Below, piece after piece: positions 1 through 11,832 of a DNA stretch of 64,000 nucleotides. The position numbers were made by a program, and so were the translations under genes. Where the stretch lies: contig NZ_JADMJL010000038.1 in NCBI RefSeq assembly GCF_018780585.1, positions 1 through 64,000 of the forward strand, given 5' to 3'. Source of the stretch: Methyloversatilis discipulorum. Its GTDB lineage: Bacteria; Pseudomonadota; Gammaproteobacteria; Burkholderiales; Rhodocyclaceae. The notes beneath the pieces were generated by a model, which saw only the letters and a program-made list of their open reading frames with translations, ran no database searches and was not told the origin of the DNA. Position 1 is the first letter of the stretch. Each line of letters begins with the position of its first letter.

Positions 1-33
1 CAAGCTATTCCTACGCTTGCCAGGGCAGAACAT

Positions 34-57
34 ACAAGCGAGCTTGCTCGCGATGCC
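34..57. repeat. REP-like palindromic element
   Basis: A short palindrome, GCGAGC-TT-GCTCGC (38-51), sits in non-coding DNA 45 bp beyond the stop codon of the PEP-CTERM gene. The same core followed by GAT recurs at 49638-49654 inside a cluster of similar elements, so this is one copy of an interspersed REP family. A single copy shows nothing about function. Confidence 0.5.
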
Positions 58-101
58 GCCGGTGATCGGACGCAGACGCCTCAGTCGACCGCGGTGAGGC
101 G

Positions 102-674
102 TCAGCGCCCCAGCTTGCGCGCCGCGCTCAGCACGATCATGCCCAGACCGCCCAGCATCATCATCCACTCGCGCGGCTCCGGTACGGCCGGCGTGGTCGT
201 GATGTCCAGCGTGAAGCGGTCGCCCGCACTCAGGCCGGCGAAGGCGATGCGCCAGTCGGCGAGGCCGTCCTCGTAGAAGGGGTTGCCGAAGTAGAACTCC
301 GTCACCGTAGCGCCTGCGAAGAAATTGGCGTCGAGCAGATCGCCATTCACCGTTGCCGCGCGCACCGAACCTGCGGTCCATGACACGGGTGCGCCACTCA
401 GCGTCACGTTCAGCGAACCGATGCCGAAGCCGCTGGCGTCGCGCAGAATGGCGTTGAAGTCGGCGCTGCCGGCTGCGATGTCGGCGGCATCGAGCACGAA
501 GCTGAAGCTCAGTGCAGCGTTGTTCAGCAGCGATACGTCGAGCGCGATCAGCGACGGCGTGCTGAAGCTGGTGTCGAGCAGATTGCCGTTCAGCGTGGCG
601 CTGTCCATCGTGACGGCGTGGGCGGGCAGCGACAGGCCAGCGGTGATCGCGAGGGCAAGCAGGGTGTTCTTCAT
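102..674 (-). CDS. PEP-CTERM sorting domain protein
   Basis: A 190-residue exported protein of unknown role. The N-terminus is a Sec signal peptide ending near LPAHA (residues 1-20). The middle is a small beta-rich domain without recognisable catalytic motifs. The last 27 residues form a PEP-CTERM tripartite tail: VPEP at 164-167, a hydrophobic helix, and a basic ending RKLGR. In this family the tail directs the protein to the exosortase/archaeosortase-like sorting system of exopolysaccharide-producing Gram-negatives. The exosortase itself is not in the window. The gene stands alone, divergent from the PhoD-type phosphatase. Confidence 0.85.
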   Translation of the reverse strand: MKNTLLALAITAGLSLPAHAVTMDSATLNGNLLDTSFSTPSLIALDVSLLNNAALSFSFVLDAADIAAGSADFNAILRDASGFGIGSLNVTLSGAPVSWTAGSVRAATVNGDLLDANFFAGATVTEFYFGNPFYEDGLADWRIAFAGLSAGDRFTLDITTTPAVPEPREWMMMLGGLGMIVLSAARKLGR

Positions 675-832
675 CGGGCGACTCCGGGAATGCGGTTGTT
701 GCGACGCACGATAGGCAGTGCATGTGACAGGCGCATGTCGCCGCGTTGATCACGCGTTCAACAATCCGTCATCGACCTGTCACCGGCGCTCACCACACTC
801 CGCGGCAACTTCTTCCGCCCGGAGCTTCCGCG
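675..832. other. Divergent intergenic region
   Basis: This 158-bp gap between the PEP-CTERM gene (minus strand) and phoD (plus strand) must carry both promoters. I see no confident -35/-10 pair or operator. An in-frame ATG at 746 would extend phoD, but it would place the Tat motif far inside the protein. Confidence 0.4.
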
Positions 833-2512
833 ATGTCCCGCAATGTCTTTTCCCGCCGCGACTTCATGCGCGGCATCGGCGCCGGTGCGCTGGCCGGTTC
901 CGCCGTCGTCCGCTCCGCCACCGCGCTGGCGGCGACCGACAGCCTGTTCCAGCACGGCGTGGCCAGCGGCGATCCGCTGTCCGACCGCGTCATCATCTGG
1001 ACCCGCGTGTCGCCGACCCGACCGGGCACCGTTGCCGTGCTGTGGGAAGTGGCGCTGGACGCGCGCTTCAGCCGCATCATCCGGCGCGGCCGCGTGCTGA
1101 CCGGCGAGGACATCGACTACACGGTGAAGGCCGACGTGCTCGGCCTGCCGGCGGCTGCACGCCTGTACTACCGCTTCCGCGCCGACGGCCAGCTGTCACC
1201 GGTCGGCCGCACGCGCACGCTGCCGGCCGGTGCGGTCGAGCAGGTCAAGCTGGCGGTGTTTTCCTGTTCCAACTACCCGGCCGGCTATTTCCACGTCTAT
1301 GCCGAGGCGGCCAAGCTGGACGACCTGCATGCGGCGGTTCATCTGGGCGACTACATCTACGAGTACCCGCGCGGTGGCTACGCCTCGGGCGATGCAGCCG
1401 CACTGGGTCGCGTGTCCGAGCCGGCCGGCGAGATACTGACGCTGGACGACTACCGCATCCGTCACGCCCAGTACCGCACCGACCCCGATCTGCAGGCGCT
1501 GCACGCCGCGCTGCCGGTGATCGCGGTGTGGGACGACCACGAGATTGCCAACGACACGTGGCGCGACGGCGCCGAGAACCACAGCGAAGGACTGGAAGGC
1601 GTGTTCGCGGAGCGGCGCGCGGCGGCGATCAAGGCCTACCACGAGTGGATGCCGACGCGCGTCGCCGATCCGGCGCAGCCCGAGCGCATCTACCGCAGCT
1701 TCCGCTTCGGCAACCTGCTGTCGTTGCACATGCTGGACACCCGCGTCATCGGCCGCGACCGGCAGATGGACTACGCTGACTATTTCGGCGCCACCGGTTT
1801 TGACGGCGCACGCTTTGCCGCCGATCTGGCCGACCCGAACCGCACGCTGCTGGGCGCCGAACAGAATGACTGGCTGGGCCTGCAACTGGCGCAGTCCGAC
1901 ACCACCTGGGATCTGCTCGGCCAGCAGGTACTGATGGGCCGCATGAACATTCCGGCACCGCTGGTGCTCGGTCAGATCAGTTTTTCAGCCTACAGCGCAC
2001 TGGTGGTGAAGGCGCAGACCGCACCGGCCACGCTGACGCCGCAGGAGCAGGCGGTGCTCGCGCAGCCTGCGATTCCGTACAACCTCGATGCCTGGGACGG
2101 CTACGCGGTCGCGCGCGAAACGGTGCTGGGCACCGCGCGTGCGCTGGACAAGAACCTGGTCGTGCTGTCGGGCGACACGCATAACGCCTGGGCGAGTGAC
2201 CTGGCGGACTACGCCGGCCGCGCGGTGGGCGTCGAGTTCGCGACGCCCGGCGTGACCTCGCCCGGTTTCGAGGAGTACTTCCCGAGCGAAAACCCGCTGG
2301 CGGTCGCCGCCGGGCTGACGCAGATCATCGGTCCGCTGCAGTACGCCGACACTGCGCGCCGCGGCTTCATGATCGTCACCACGACCCGGGATGCTTGCCG
2401 CTGCGAGTGGCGCTACGTCAGCACGGTAAAGAGCCGCAGCTACGTGCTGCAGCAGGGGCCGGCGCTGAAGGTGCTGCCGGGCGCGGCAAACCGGAAGCTT
2501 ATGCCGGCGTGA
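833..2512 (+). CDS. phoD: Tat-exported alkaline phosphatase D family protein
   Basis: Phosphodiesterase/alkaline phosphatase of the PhoD family, 559 residues, acting in the periplasm on phosphate esters. I chose the ATG at 833 because it places a twin-arginine signal at the N-terminus (SRRDFM, residues 7-12), followed by a hydrophobic stretch and an ALA-type cleavage region near residue 33. A PhoD N-domain follows. Metal-site motifs are HLGDY (about 170), WDDHE (about 233) and SGDTH (about 446), as expected for a calcium/iron-dependent PhoD. Length is normal. I see no Pho box. The gene is monocistronic, and the next gene downstream is on the other strand. Confidence 0.9.
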   Translation: MSRNVFSRRDFMRGIGAGALAGSAVVRSATALAATDSLFQHGVASGDPLSDRVIIWTRVSPTRPGTVAVLWEVALDARFSRIIRRGRVLTGEDIDYTVKADVLGLPAAARLYYRFRADGQLSPVGRTRTLPAGAVEQVKLAVFSCSNYPAGYFHVYAEAAKLDDLHAAVHLGDYIYEYPRGGYASGDAAALGRVSEPAGEILTLDDYRIRHAQYRTDPDLQALHAALPVIAVWDDHEIANDTWRDGAENHSEGLEGVFAERRAAAIKAYHEWMPTRVADPAQPERIYRSFRFGNLLSLHMLDTRVIGRDRQMDYADYFGATGFDGARFAADLADPNRTLLGAEQNDWLGLQLAQSDTTWDLLGQQVLMGRMNIPAPLVLGQISFSAYSALVVKAQTAPATLTPQEQAVLAQPAIPYNLDAWDGYAVARETVLGTARALDKNLVVLSGDTHNAWASDLADYAGRAVGVEFATPGVTSPGFEEYFPSENPLAVAAGLTQIIGPLQYADTARRGFMIVTTTRDACRCEWRYVSTVKSRSYVLQQGPALKVLPGAANRKLMPA

Positions 2513-2562
2513 CAGATGTCCGGGGCGCGGCACGCGGGTGGAGCCGCTCCCCGGACGGAGGC

Positions 2563-2964
2563 TCAGTGTCGAGGCGGCGGCGCGTCAGCGACCTTCTTCG
2601 GCTGGAACAGCTTCACCAGTGCGCTGCCGGCGATGCCCATCAGCAGCATCATGCCGGCGCCGATCAGCCACACCGTCCATACGATGAAGCCGAGCAGGCC
2701 GCGCAGGTCGGGCGTCTGCTGCAGCCAGGCCTGGATTTCCGGGCCCGCGTCAAGCAGCCAGGCGCGGCTGTCGTCCAGCCATTCCTGCGGCAGCCACGGG
2801 GCCAACCAGACCGGCGGCCGCAGACTGTCCAGCCACAGCGGCCATTCGGCCAGCGCGTTGGCGCTCCAGCCGGGCCAGTTCAGTACCGAGTCGGCGGTCC
2901 AGGCCATCAGCGTCCAGATGCCGACGACCAGTGCGACGAAGATCCAGATCACGGCGTGAGCCAT
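2563..2964 (-). CDS. Small inner-membrane protein of unknown function
   Basis: A 133-residue protein with a transmembrane helix at the N-terminus (about residues 4-22) and a second about residues 88-116, separated by a tryptophan- and proline-rich loop likely facing the periplasm. The tail is short, basic and proline-rich. It starts 10 bp after the mutS stop codon on the same strand, so it is probably co-transcribed with mutS. I recognise no family motif and make no functional claim. Confidence 0.7.
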   Translation of the reverse strand: MAHAVIWIFVALVVGIWTLMAWTADSVLNWPGWSANALAEWPLWLDSLRPPVWLAPWLPQEWLDDSRAWLLDAGPEIQAWLQQTPDLRGLLGFIVWTVWLIGAGMMLLMGIAGSALVKLFQPKKVADAPPPRH

Positions 2965-2974
2965 TGCGGTGTCC

Positions 2975-5518
<2,544 letters not shown>

Positions 5519-5695
5519 GCGAAACGAAGGTGCGGGCGGGGTCCGCGTGCCGAGTGGCAGGCGGAACGGACCGGCGATTGTATCGGCTCACTGCGATCCG
5601 GCGCGATGACGATAGGAATGTTGCGGCGCAGTATTAAAGTTGGGAATATTTCCCGCCGATATAGATGACTGATTTCAATTACTTACGGAGTCGTC

Positions 5696-7318
5696 ATGTT
5701 CGCCAACTGGACTTTGCGAAGCAAGATGCTGGCGGTGGGCGTGGCCGCACTGGCCGGTATGCTCATGATCGGCGTCATCGGCGCCTTCGAGATGCGCAGC
5801 GCGGCGCACGAGCAGCGCATGCAACTGTTGCGCGCGCTGGTCGAATCGACGCGCACACAGATCGGCTATTACGAGCAGCTGGCGAAGGACGGCAAGCTGA
5901 CGCGCGAGCAGGCTCAGGCGCAGGCGCGCGAGGCGCTGCGCAACGTGCGCTTCCAGCAACGCGAGTACTTCTACATCTACAGCACGGACGGCGTGAACGT
6001 GCTGCACCCGACACAGCCGCAGCGCGAGGGTAAGCCCTTCATCGACGAGCGGGACAAGCTCGGCAAGCCTTTCGTGGCCGAGATCGTGAAGGCCGGCCAG
6101 GCCGGCGGCGGCTTCGTCGATTACCACTTCCCGCGTCCGAACGAGACCGAGGCCGTGCGCAAGGTCGCCTACGTGGCGCCGGTGCCGGACTGGCAGTGGG
6201 TGGTCGGCACCGGGCTTTACGTCGATGACGTGGAAGCCGCCTTCCGCAAGGATCTGGCGATCAATCTGGGCATCGTTGTCCTGCTGGCAGGCGTGGTGCT
6301 GACACTGGTGATCGCGATCGGTCGCTCGGTCATGCGCCAGGTCGGGGGCGAGCCGGCGGTGGCCGTCGAGGCGATGAAGAAGGTGGTCGAGGGCGATTTG
6401 CGGGCCGGGGTTGGCAGCGCGCCGGCGGGCAGCGTACTGGCGGAACTGGATACGCTGATTTCGCGGCTGCGCACGACCGTGTCGGAGATCAGCGCCGGCG
6501 CGCAGAAGGTCGGCGCCGCTACCGCGGACATCAGCGCCACCTCACGCCAGGTGGCCGGATCGGCCCAGCAGCAGACCGACTCCACGCAAACCATGGCGGC
6601 CGCGATGGAAGAGCTGACGGTGAGCATCACCCACATCTCGGAAAATGCCGGCGAGACCGAAAGGCAGTCGGTCGAGTCGTCGGAAATGGCGGTGGCCGGC
6701 GAACGGCAAGTACATGAAGCGGCCGAGGAAATGCGCTCGCTGGCCGACGCAGTGGTGCAGGCGAGCGAGCGCATCGCGTCGCTGAGCGCACGCGCCAACG
6801 AGGTAGGCGGCATCGCGACGGCGATCAACGACATTGCCGCGCAGACCAATCTGCTGGCGCTGAACGCCGCCATCGAGGCGGCGCGTGCTGGCGAACAGGG
6901 CAGGGGCTTCGCGGTGGTGGCCGACGAAGTGCGCAAGCTGGCCGAGCGCACGACGCAGGCGACGCTGCAGATCGGTCAGACGGTCAGTGCGATCCGTGGG
7001 GAAAGCGAAGCGGCGGTCAGCGCGATGGATGCGGCTTCCGAGCGGGCGCGTAACAGCGTGAACTCGGCTGAACAGTCGGCCGACATGCTGCGCCGGATCG
7101 CCGAGGGCGCGACCCGTGCCCGCGAACTGGTGGCCGAGGTGGCCAACTCGACGCGCGAACAGGGCATCGCCAGCAACAGTCTGGCCGGCCAGATCGAGCA
7201 GGTGGCGCAGATGGTCGAGGCGACCAGCCAGGGCATGCACGCCACCGCCACCGCGACGGAAGAGCTGACCCGCGTGGCGGGCGACCTCAACAGCGTCGTG
7301 TCCCGCTTCCGCTGCTGA
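5696..7318 (+). CDS. Methyl-accepting chemotaxis protein with periplasmic Cache domain
   Basis: A 540-residue chemoreceptor. Transmembrane helix 1 (about residues 11-30) is followed by a periplasmic single-Cache (sCache_2 type) ligand domain (about 35-180, with the typical REYFYIY and [12 protein letters not shown] segments). Then come helix 2 (about 190-208), a HAMP region and a long coiled-coil signalling domain. The kinase-contacting tip [20 protein letters not shown] lies about residue 376 and is highly conserved. It would feed CheA/CheW. The ligand is unknown; sCache_2 receptors often sense small organic acids. An ACGGAG ribosome-binding site precedes the ATG. No CheR-binding pentapeptide is visible at the C-terminus. 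Confidence 0.93.
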   Translation: MFANWTLRSKMLAVGVAALAGMLMIGVIGAFEMRSAAHEQRMQLLRALVESTRTQIGYYEQLAKDGKLTREQAQAQAREALRNVRFQQREYFYIYSTDGVNVLHPTQPQREGKPFIDERDKLGKPFVAEIVKAGQAGGGFVDYHFPRPNETEAVRKVAYVAPVPDWQWVVGTGLYVDDVEAAFRKDLAINLGIVVLLAGVVLTLVIAIGRSVMRQVGGEPAVAVEAMKKVVEGDLRAGVGSAPAGSVLAELDTLISRLRTTVSEISAGAQKVGAATADISATSRQVAGSAQQQTDSTQTMAAAMEELTVSITHISENAGETERQSVESSEMAVAGERQVHEAAEEMRSLADAVVQASERIASLSARANEVGGIATAINDIAAQTNLLALNAAIEAARAGEQGRGFAVVADEVRKLAERTTQATLQIGQTVSAIRGESEAAVSAMDAASERARNSVNSAEQSADMLRRIAEGATRARELVAEVANSTREQGIASNSLAGQIEQVAQMVEATSQGMHATATATEELTRVAGDLNSVVSRFRC

Positions 7319-7328
7319 CGGACCTGTC

Positions 7329-7356
7329 CGGCCGGCCCGCCGGGCCGGCCGTCTTT
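7329..7356. terminator. Intrinsic terminator between convergent genes
   Basis: A 10-bp GC-rich inverted repeat (7329-7338 with 7342-7351, 3-nt loop) followed by TCTTTC. It lies between the chemoreceptor and suhB, which converge, so it can end the plus-strand transcript and perhaps slow the other one. The U-tract is short. Confidence 0.6.
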
Positions 7357-8156
7357 CAGCCGCGCAGGGCTTCGGTCAGGTGCGGTTCGATGGCCTGCAG
7401 GATGGCCGGGTAGATGCGCGGCGTGGCGGCGACCAGATTGCCGCTTTCCATATAGCCGGTCTCGCCCTGCAGATTGCCGACCAGGCCGCCGGCTTCGCTG
7501 ACCAGCAGGCTGCCGCCGGCGATGTCCCACGGCGACAGACCGATCTCGAAGAAGCCGTCGAAGCGACCGCAGGCGACGTAGGCCAGATCGAGCGCTGCAG
7601 CACCCGGGCGGCGCAGGCCGGAGGTCTTTTCCATCAGCGACTTGAACATGCCCAGATAGGCATCGACGTGGTCCCACACGCGATAGGGGAAGCCGGTGCC
7701 CAGCAAGGCCTCGCCCAGCTTGGCGCGGCGCGACACGCGGATGCGGCGGTCGTTGAGGAAGGCGCCGCGGCCACGGCTGGCGGTGAACATTTCATTGCGC
7801 ACCGGATCGAACACGACCGCCGACTGCATCTGGCCGCGGTGTTCGAGCGCGATCGACACCGCATACTGTGGCATGCCGTGGATGAAGTTGGTGGTGCCAT
7901 CCAGCGGATCGATGATCCAGCGGTACTCCGACTCGGGGCCGGACTCGCCGCTCTCCTCGGCTAGAATGGCGTGGTCCGGATAGGCCTCGCGCAGGATGCC
8001 GACGATGGCGTCTTCAGCGGCACGGTCGACCTCGGTCACGAAATCGTTCTGGCGTTTGCTGCTGACCTTCAGCAGGTCCACATCCTGGCTGGCCCGGGTG
8101 ATGATCTGACCCGCGCGGCGGGCGGCCTTGACGGCGGTGGTGAGCGTCGGATGCAT
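7356..8156 (-). CDS. suhB: Inositol monophosphatase family protein SuhB
   Basis: Mg-dependent inositol-1-monophosphatase, 266 residues, usual length. The three metal-binding motifs are present: EESG near residue 67, DPLDGTTNF near residue 83, and [15 protein letters not shown] near residue 213. In Proteobacteria SuhB also associates with ribosomal-RNA antitermination complexes, a second role that the sequence cannot confirm. It is monocistronic and divergent from trmJ. Confidence 0.95.
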   Translation of the reverse strand: MHPTLTTAVKAARRAGQIITRASQDVDLLKVSSKRQNDFVTEVDRAAEDAIVGILREAYPDHAILAEESGESGPESEYRWIIDPLDGTTNFIHGMPQYAVSIALEHRGQMQSAVVFDPVRNEMFTASRGRGAFLNDRRIRVSRRAKLGEALLGTGFPYRVWDHVDAYLGMFKSLMEKTSGLRRPGAAALDLAYVACGRFDGFFEIGLSPWDIAGGSLLVSEAGGLVGNLQGETGYMESGNLVAATPRIYPAILQAIEPHLTEALRG

Positions 8157-8462
8157 GAATGTCTCTGTACGCGGACCTTGTGGCCCGCATCTCGGCAGGA
8201 AAACCCTGCATTCTAATATGAACCTGAAAGCCTCAGTTGACCGCTTGGCATCCGTGCGAGGCGGAGGCCTTCATCTCCGTACCTTTTATCATTTGCCTGC
8301 CCCTTGCACATGGGCCGAGACCGCTTCGACGTCGCGGACACGGCTGGCGGGGCGCCCGGCTGCGTTGCGCGTCCTTGCTGGGAGCCATCCCGCCGTGTCC
8401 TCGCGCGTTGCCGCACACCCCGCCAACCATGCCCACGTCGTCAATCAACTGAGGTTTTCAGG

Positions 8463-9212
8463 TTGAACCCGTTCGCTTCTCTCGACCGCGTGCGCGTGGT
8501 CATGTCGCACACCACCCATCCGGGCAATATCGGCGCCTGTGCGCGGGCGATGAAGGTGATGGGGCTGTCGCGCCTCTATCTGGTCAATCCGAAGCACTTT
8601 CCGCACGAGGACGCGGTGGCGATGAGTTCGGGCGCAACCGACGTGCTCGATAACGCCGTGGTCGTCGACAGCATCGAGGCGGCGCTGGCCGGCACCGTTG
8701 CTCAGGCGGCGCTGACCGCGCGTCGGCGCGAAATGGCGCTGCCGGTGCGCGACGTGCGCTCGGCCGCGACCGAACTGGCCACGCTGCTGGCGGGCAGTGA
8801 TGCGGAGGTGGCGCTGGTGTTCGGCACCGAAAGTTCGGGCCTCACCAACGAGGAGGTGGCGATGTGTTCGCTGCCGGTCACCATTTCGACCAGCGAAACC
8901 TACCGTTCACTGAATGTCGCGGCCGCCGCCCAGATCATGTGCCACGAACTGCGCATGGCGGTCGGTGGCGCCGTGCTGCCGGCCGAAGTGCCTCCGGCGC
9001 TTGCGCCGCACGAGGGGCTGGAAAGCCTGTATGCGCTGTTCGAGCAGCTGATGCTCGAATCGGGTTTCCTCGACCGGGTGAATCCGGGCCGCGCATTGCC
9101 GCGCCTGCGTCGTCTGTTCGGCCGGGCTCAGGTCGAGGCGGAGGAGCTGCATCTGCTGATGGGCGCGCTCAAGGCCATCGGCGGCAAGAAACCTCGGGCG
9201 CCCGAGCGGTAG
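8463..9212 (+). CDS. trmJ: tRNA (cytidine/uridine-2'-O-)-methyltransferase TrmJ
   Basis: SPOUT-class methyltransferase that 2'-O-methylates position 32 of tRNA anticodon loops using S-adenosylmethionine. The start is probably the TTG at 8463, giving 249 residues, close to E. coli TrmJ (246); an upstream in-frame ATG at 8304 would add a non-homologous extension. N-terminal motif 1 (SHTTHPGNIGACARAMK) and the knot motifs LVFGTESSGLTNEEV and STSETYRSLNVAAAAQIM fit the TrmH/SpoU superfamily. The C-terminal extension is typical of TrmJ. It precedes cysE and the isc operon on the same strand, as in many Proteobacteria. Confidence 0.93.
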   Translation: MNPFASLDRVRVVMSHTTHPGNIGACARAMKVMGLSRLYLVNPKHFPHEDAVAMSSGATDVLDNAVVVDSIEAALAGTVAQAALTARRREMALPVRDVRSAATELATLLAGSDAEVALVFGTESSGLTNEEVAMCSLPVTISTSETYRSLNVAAAAQIMCHELRMAVGGAVLPAEVPPALAPHEGLESLYALFEQLMLESGFLDRVNPGRALPRLRRLFGRAQVEAEELHLLMGALKAIGGKKPRAPER

Positions 9213-9300
9213 CGAACTTCGCAGGTGCACAAAAACCGACTAAAATTCTCGGGTTTCAACCGTCCGGCAGCGCTGCCGGCGCTTCCCACAAGGAAAGACG

Positions 9301-10074
9301 ATGTTCCAACGCCTGCGCGAAGACGTTGCCAGCGTGCTCGACCGTGACCCGGCCGCCCGCTCCGCCTTCGAAGTGCTGACCTGCTATCCGGGCATCCACG
9401 CGCTGTTCATCCATCGCATGGCCAACGCCTGCTGGCGCCGCGGCTTTCTGTGGCTCGGCCGCTTCCTGTCGCACATCGGCCGCGTGCTGACCGGCATCGA
9501 AATCCACCCGGGAGCGACCATGGGGCGTCGCGTGTTCATCGATCACGGTATGGGAGTGGTGATCGGCGAGACGGCCGTGGTGGGTGACGAATGCACGATC
9601 TATCAAGGGGTTACGCTGGGCGGAACTTCGCTGTACCGCGGTGCGAAGCGCCATCCGACGCTGGGCCGGGGAGTCGTCATCGGTGCCGGTGCCCAGGTGC
9701 TGGGTGGTTTCGAGGTCGGTGACGGCGCCAAGATCGGTTCCTGCGCAGTGGTGGTGAAACCGGTGCCGGCAGGGGCCACCGCGGTCGGTAACCCGGCGCG
9801 GATCATCGAGGCGACCGCGCCCGGGGTCGAGGACGAGAAGAAGCGGCGAGCCGAACAGGCCGGCTTCACCGCCTATGGCGTCACCCGCGACATGGAAGAT
9901 CCGATGGCCAAGGCGCTCACCGCACTGGTCGATCATGCGCTGGAAAGCGACCGCCGCATCGAGTGCCTGCTGCAGAAGCTCGAGCGCGCGGGCATACAGC
10001 TCGACGACGAGGCGAAGGAAGAAATGGCCGACCACTCGCACGTCGATCTGGACAAGATCCGTACGAATTGTTGA
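9301..10074 (+). CDS. cysE: Serine O-acetyltransferase CysE
   Basis: Transfers acetyl from acetyl-CoA to L-serine, the first step of cysteine synthesis. 257 residues. An N-terminal helical domain is followed by left-handed beta-helix hexapeptide repeats (about residues 70-170) with the catalytic segment [17 protein letters not shown], and then a helical tail. It sits immediately upstream of iscR: cysteine made through CysE is the sulfur donor for IscS. The stop codon overlaps the first IscR-type box, so the gene ends inside the isc control region. An AAGGAAAG ribosome-binding site precedes the ATG. Confidence 0.95.
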   Translation: MFQRLREDVASVLDRDPAARSAFEVLTCYPGIHALFIHRMANACWRRGFLWLGRFLSHIGRVLTGIEIHPGATMGRRVFIDHGMGVVIGETAVVGDECTIYQGVTLGGTSLYRGAKRHPTLGRGVVIGAGAQVLGGFEVGDGAKIGSCAVVVKPVPAGATAVGNPARIIEATAPGVEDEKKRRAEQAGFTAYGVTRDMEDPMAKALTALVDHALESDRRIECLLQKLERAGIQLDDEAKEEMADHSHVDLDKIRTNC

Positions 10075-10119
10075 CTGAACTTGTCGGGAATTATAAAGTC
10101 GACTGAAATGATCGGGAAT
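10071..10119 (+). promoter_or_regulatory. Tandem IscR-type operator upstream of iscR
   Basis: Two direct copies of a GACTGAA-N3-TCGGGAAT box occur at 10071-10091 (TTGACTGAACTTGTCGGGAA T) and 10098-10119, 28 bp apart. The pattern resembles the proteobacterial [Fe-S]-IscR type 1 site with its TTGACT and TCGGG halves. Spacing puts both copies near the iscR promoter, consistent with autorepression by holo-IscR. The identification is from pattern only. Confidence 0.7.
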
Positions 10120-10120
10120 T

Positions 10121-10140
10121 GAACCGGCCTCCTCCGGTTC
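10121..10140 (+). promoter_or_regulatory. Hairpin in the iscR leader
   Basis: A perfect 7-bp inverted repeat (GAACCGG, 6-nt loop, CCGGTTC) lies between the second IscR box and the iscR ribosome-binding site (CAGGAG at 10161-10166). It has no U-tract, so it is not an ordinary terminator. It may stabilise the 5' end of the isc mRNA. Confidence 0.45.
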
Positions 10141-10174
10141 GCCGATGTCCCGGCTGATTTCAGGAGCCCACGCG

Positions 10175-10657
10175 ATGAGACTGACCACCAAAGGACGCTT
10201 CGCAGTCACTGCGATGCTCGACCTCGCCCTGCGGCAGGAAAACGGTCCGGTCACGCTGTCCGGCGTGGCCGAACGCCAGCGCATCAGCCTGTCCTACCTC
10301 GAACAGCTGTTCGGCAAGCTGCGCCGCCAGGAGCTGGTGGCCAGCGTACGTGGCCCGGGCGGCGGCTACTGTCTGGCGCGCGACGCGCGCACGATTTCGG
10401 TGGCGCAGATCATCATCGCGGTGGATGAGCCGCTCGACGCGACCCAGTGCGGTGGCAAGGAAAACTGTCTGGACGAACACCGCTGCATGACGCACGACCT
10501 GTGGTCTAACCTCAGTCGTCACATGTTCGATTACCTCGACTCGATCAATCTGCACGATCTGATGGTGCAGCAGCGCGAGCGCAACAGTCACAAGGTGGTG
10601 CTGCACGACCACGCGCCGCGTGCCTGTTCGACCGAGCCGGCGAGCGTGCAGGCCTGA
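10175..10657 (+). CDS. iscR: Fe-S cluster-sensing regulator IscR
   Basis: Rrf2-family repressor of the isc operon, 160 residues from the ATG at 10175 (preceded by CAGGAG). The N-terminal winged helix has a recognition helix around residues 38-50. The [2Fe-2S] ligands are Cys92, Cys98, Cys104 and His107, exactly the E. coli IscR numbering, so it should bind the cluster. It is first in the operon, behind two IscR-type boxes. It should repress the operon when Fe-S clusters are plentiful. Confidence 0.96.
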   Translation: MRLTTKGRFAVTAMLDLALRQENGPVTLSGVAERQRISLSYLEQLFGKLRRQELVASVRGPGGGYCLARDARTISVAQIIIAVDEPLDATQCGGKENCLDEHRCMTHDLWSNLSRHMFDYLDSINLHDLMVQQRERNSHKVVLHDHAPRACSTEPASVQA

Positions 10658-10659
10658 TC

Positions 10660-11799
10660 ATGTTTGCGCCGGTCTACCTCGACCACAACGCCAGCACACC
10701 GCTGCTCGACGCGGTGCGCGAGGCGATGCTGCCCTGGCTGGGCGTGCGTTTCGGCAATGCGTCGAGCCGCCACGAGTACGGTCGCGCCGCCCGCCGCGCG
10801 ATTGACGACGCACGGGCGCAGGTGGCGGCCGCCGTGAAGGCGCACCCGACCGAGGTGGTGTTCACCAGCGGTGGTTCGGAAGCGAACAACCTGTTCATCA
10901 AAGGCGCTGCGGCCCGCATGAAACCGGGCGTGATCGCGGTGTCGGCGATCGAGCACCCGTGCGTGCGCGAACCGGCGCGCCAGCTTGCGCGCGGCGGCTG
11001 GGAACTGGCCGGCATCGCGGCCGACACGCAGGGCAGGGTGCTGGTCGATACGCTCGATCCGCGCGCCGCGCTGGTGTCGGTGATGGCGGCCAACAACGAA
11101 ACGGGCGTGCTGCAGGACATTCCTGCCTTCGCAGCCGCGGCCAAGCGCAGTGGCGCCTGGCTGCATAGCGATGCGGTGCAGGCGCTGGGCAAGATCGAAC
11201 TGGATTTCCGTGCGCTCGGCGTGGCGGCGATGACGCTGTCGGCGCACAAGATCGGCGGCCCGCAGGGTGCCGGTGCGCTGGTGCTGGACAAGCGGGTCGA
11301 TATCGAACCGCTGATTGCCGGAGGTGGCCACGAGCGCGGCCTGCGCTCGGGTACCGAGAACATTGCGGCCATCGTCGGTTTCGGCGTGGCCTGCGAGCAG
11401 GCGGTTGCCGCACTCGGCGCCCGGCGCGAGGCGATGCAGGCGCAACGCGCGCGCATCGAAAGCTGCGTGGCGGCGCTCGGTGGCGTCGTGTTCGGGGCGC
11501 AGGCGAAACGCCTGCCCAACACCTGCTATTTCGCGCTGACTGGCATCGATGGCGAAACCCTGGTCGGCAAGCTCGACCGCGCCGGTTTTGCGGTGGCCAG
11601 CGGGGCGGCCTGTTCCAGCGCCTCGCCCGAACCGTCGCGCACGCTGACAGCGATGGGCGTCGAGGCGGACCTGGCACGCGGCGCGGTGCGGGTGAGCGTC
11701 GGTGCGGCGACGACGATGCAGGACGTGGATGATTTTTGCAGCGCGCTGGTGCGGGTCGCGGACGAGCTCCGTGGTCTGCGGGCGATGGCTGCGGCGTGA
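10660..11799 (+). CDS. Second cysteine desulfurase (IscS/NifS-like)
   Basis: A PLP-dependent aminotransferase class V protein of 379 residues, paralogous to the IscS encoded next. It has the PLP lysine in SAHKIGGPQG and the catalytic-loop Cys318 in ASGAACSSASPEP, so it looks active as a cysteine desulfurase. It starts 2 bp after the iscR stop, so translation is probably coupled. Compared with the downstream IscS it lacks the C-terminal extension that in IscS helps dock IscU. It may serve another sulfur acceptor, or act as a backup desulfurase under IscR control. Confidence 0.88.
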   Translation: MFAPVYLDHNASTPLLDAVREAMLPWLGVRFGNASSRHEYGRAARRAIDDARAQVAAAVKAHPTEVVFTSGGSEANNLFIKGAAARMKPGVIAVSAIEHPCVREPARQLARGGWELAGIAADTQGRVLVDTLDPRAALVSVMAANNETGVLQDIPAFAAAAKRSGAWLHSDAVQALGKIELDFRALGVAAMTLSAHKIGGPQGAGALVLDKRVDIEPLIAGGGHERGLRSGTENIAAIVGFGVACEQAVAALGARREAMQAQRARIESCVAALGGVVFGAQAKRLPNTCYFALTGIDGETLVGKLDRAGFAVASGAACSSASPEPSRTLTAMGVEADLARGAVRVSVGAATTMQDVDDFCSALVRVADELRGLRAMAAA

Positions 11800-11832
11800 T
11801 GAAGTAAACAAGGACCTGATGGAGCCGATGAC

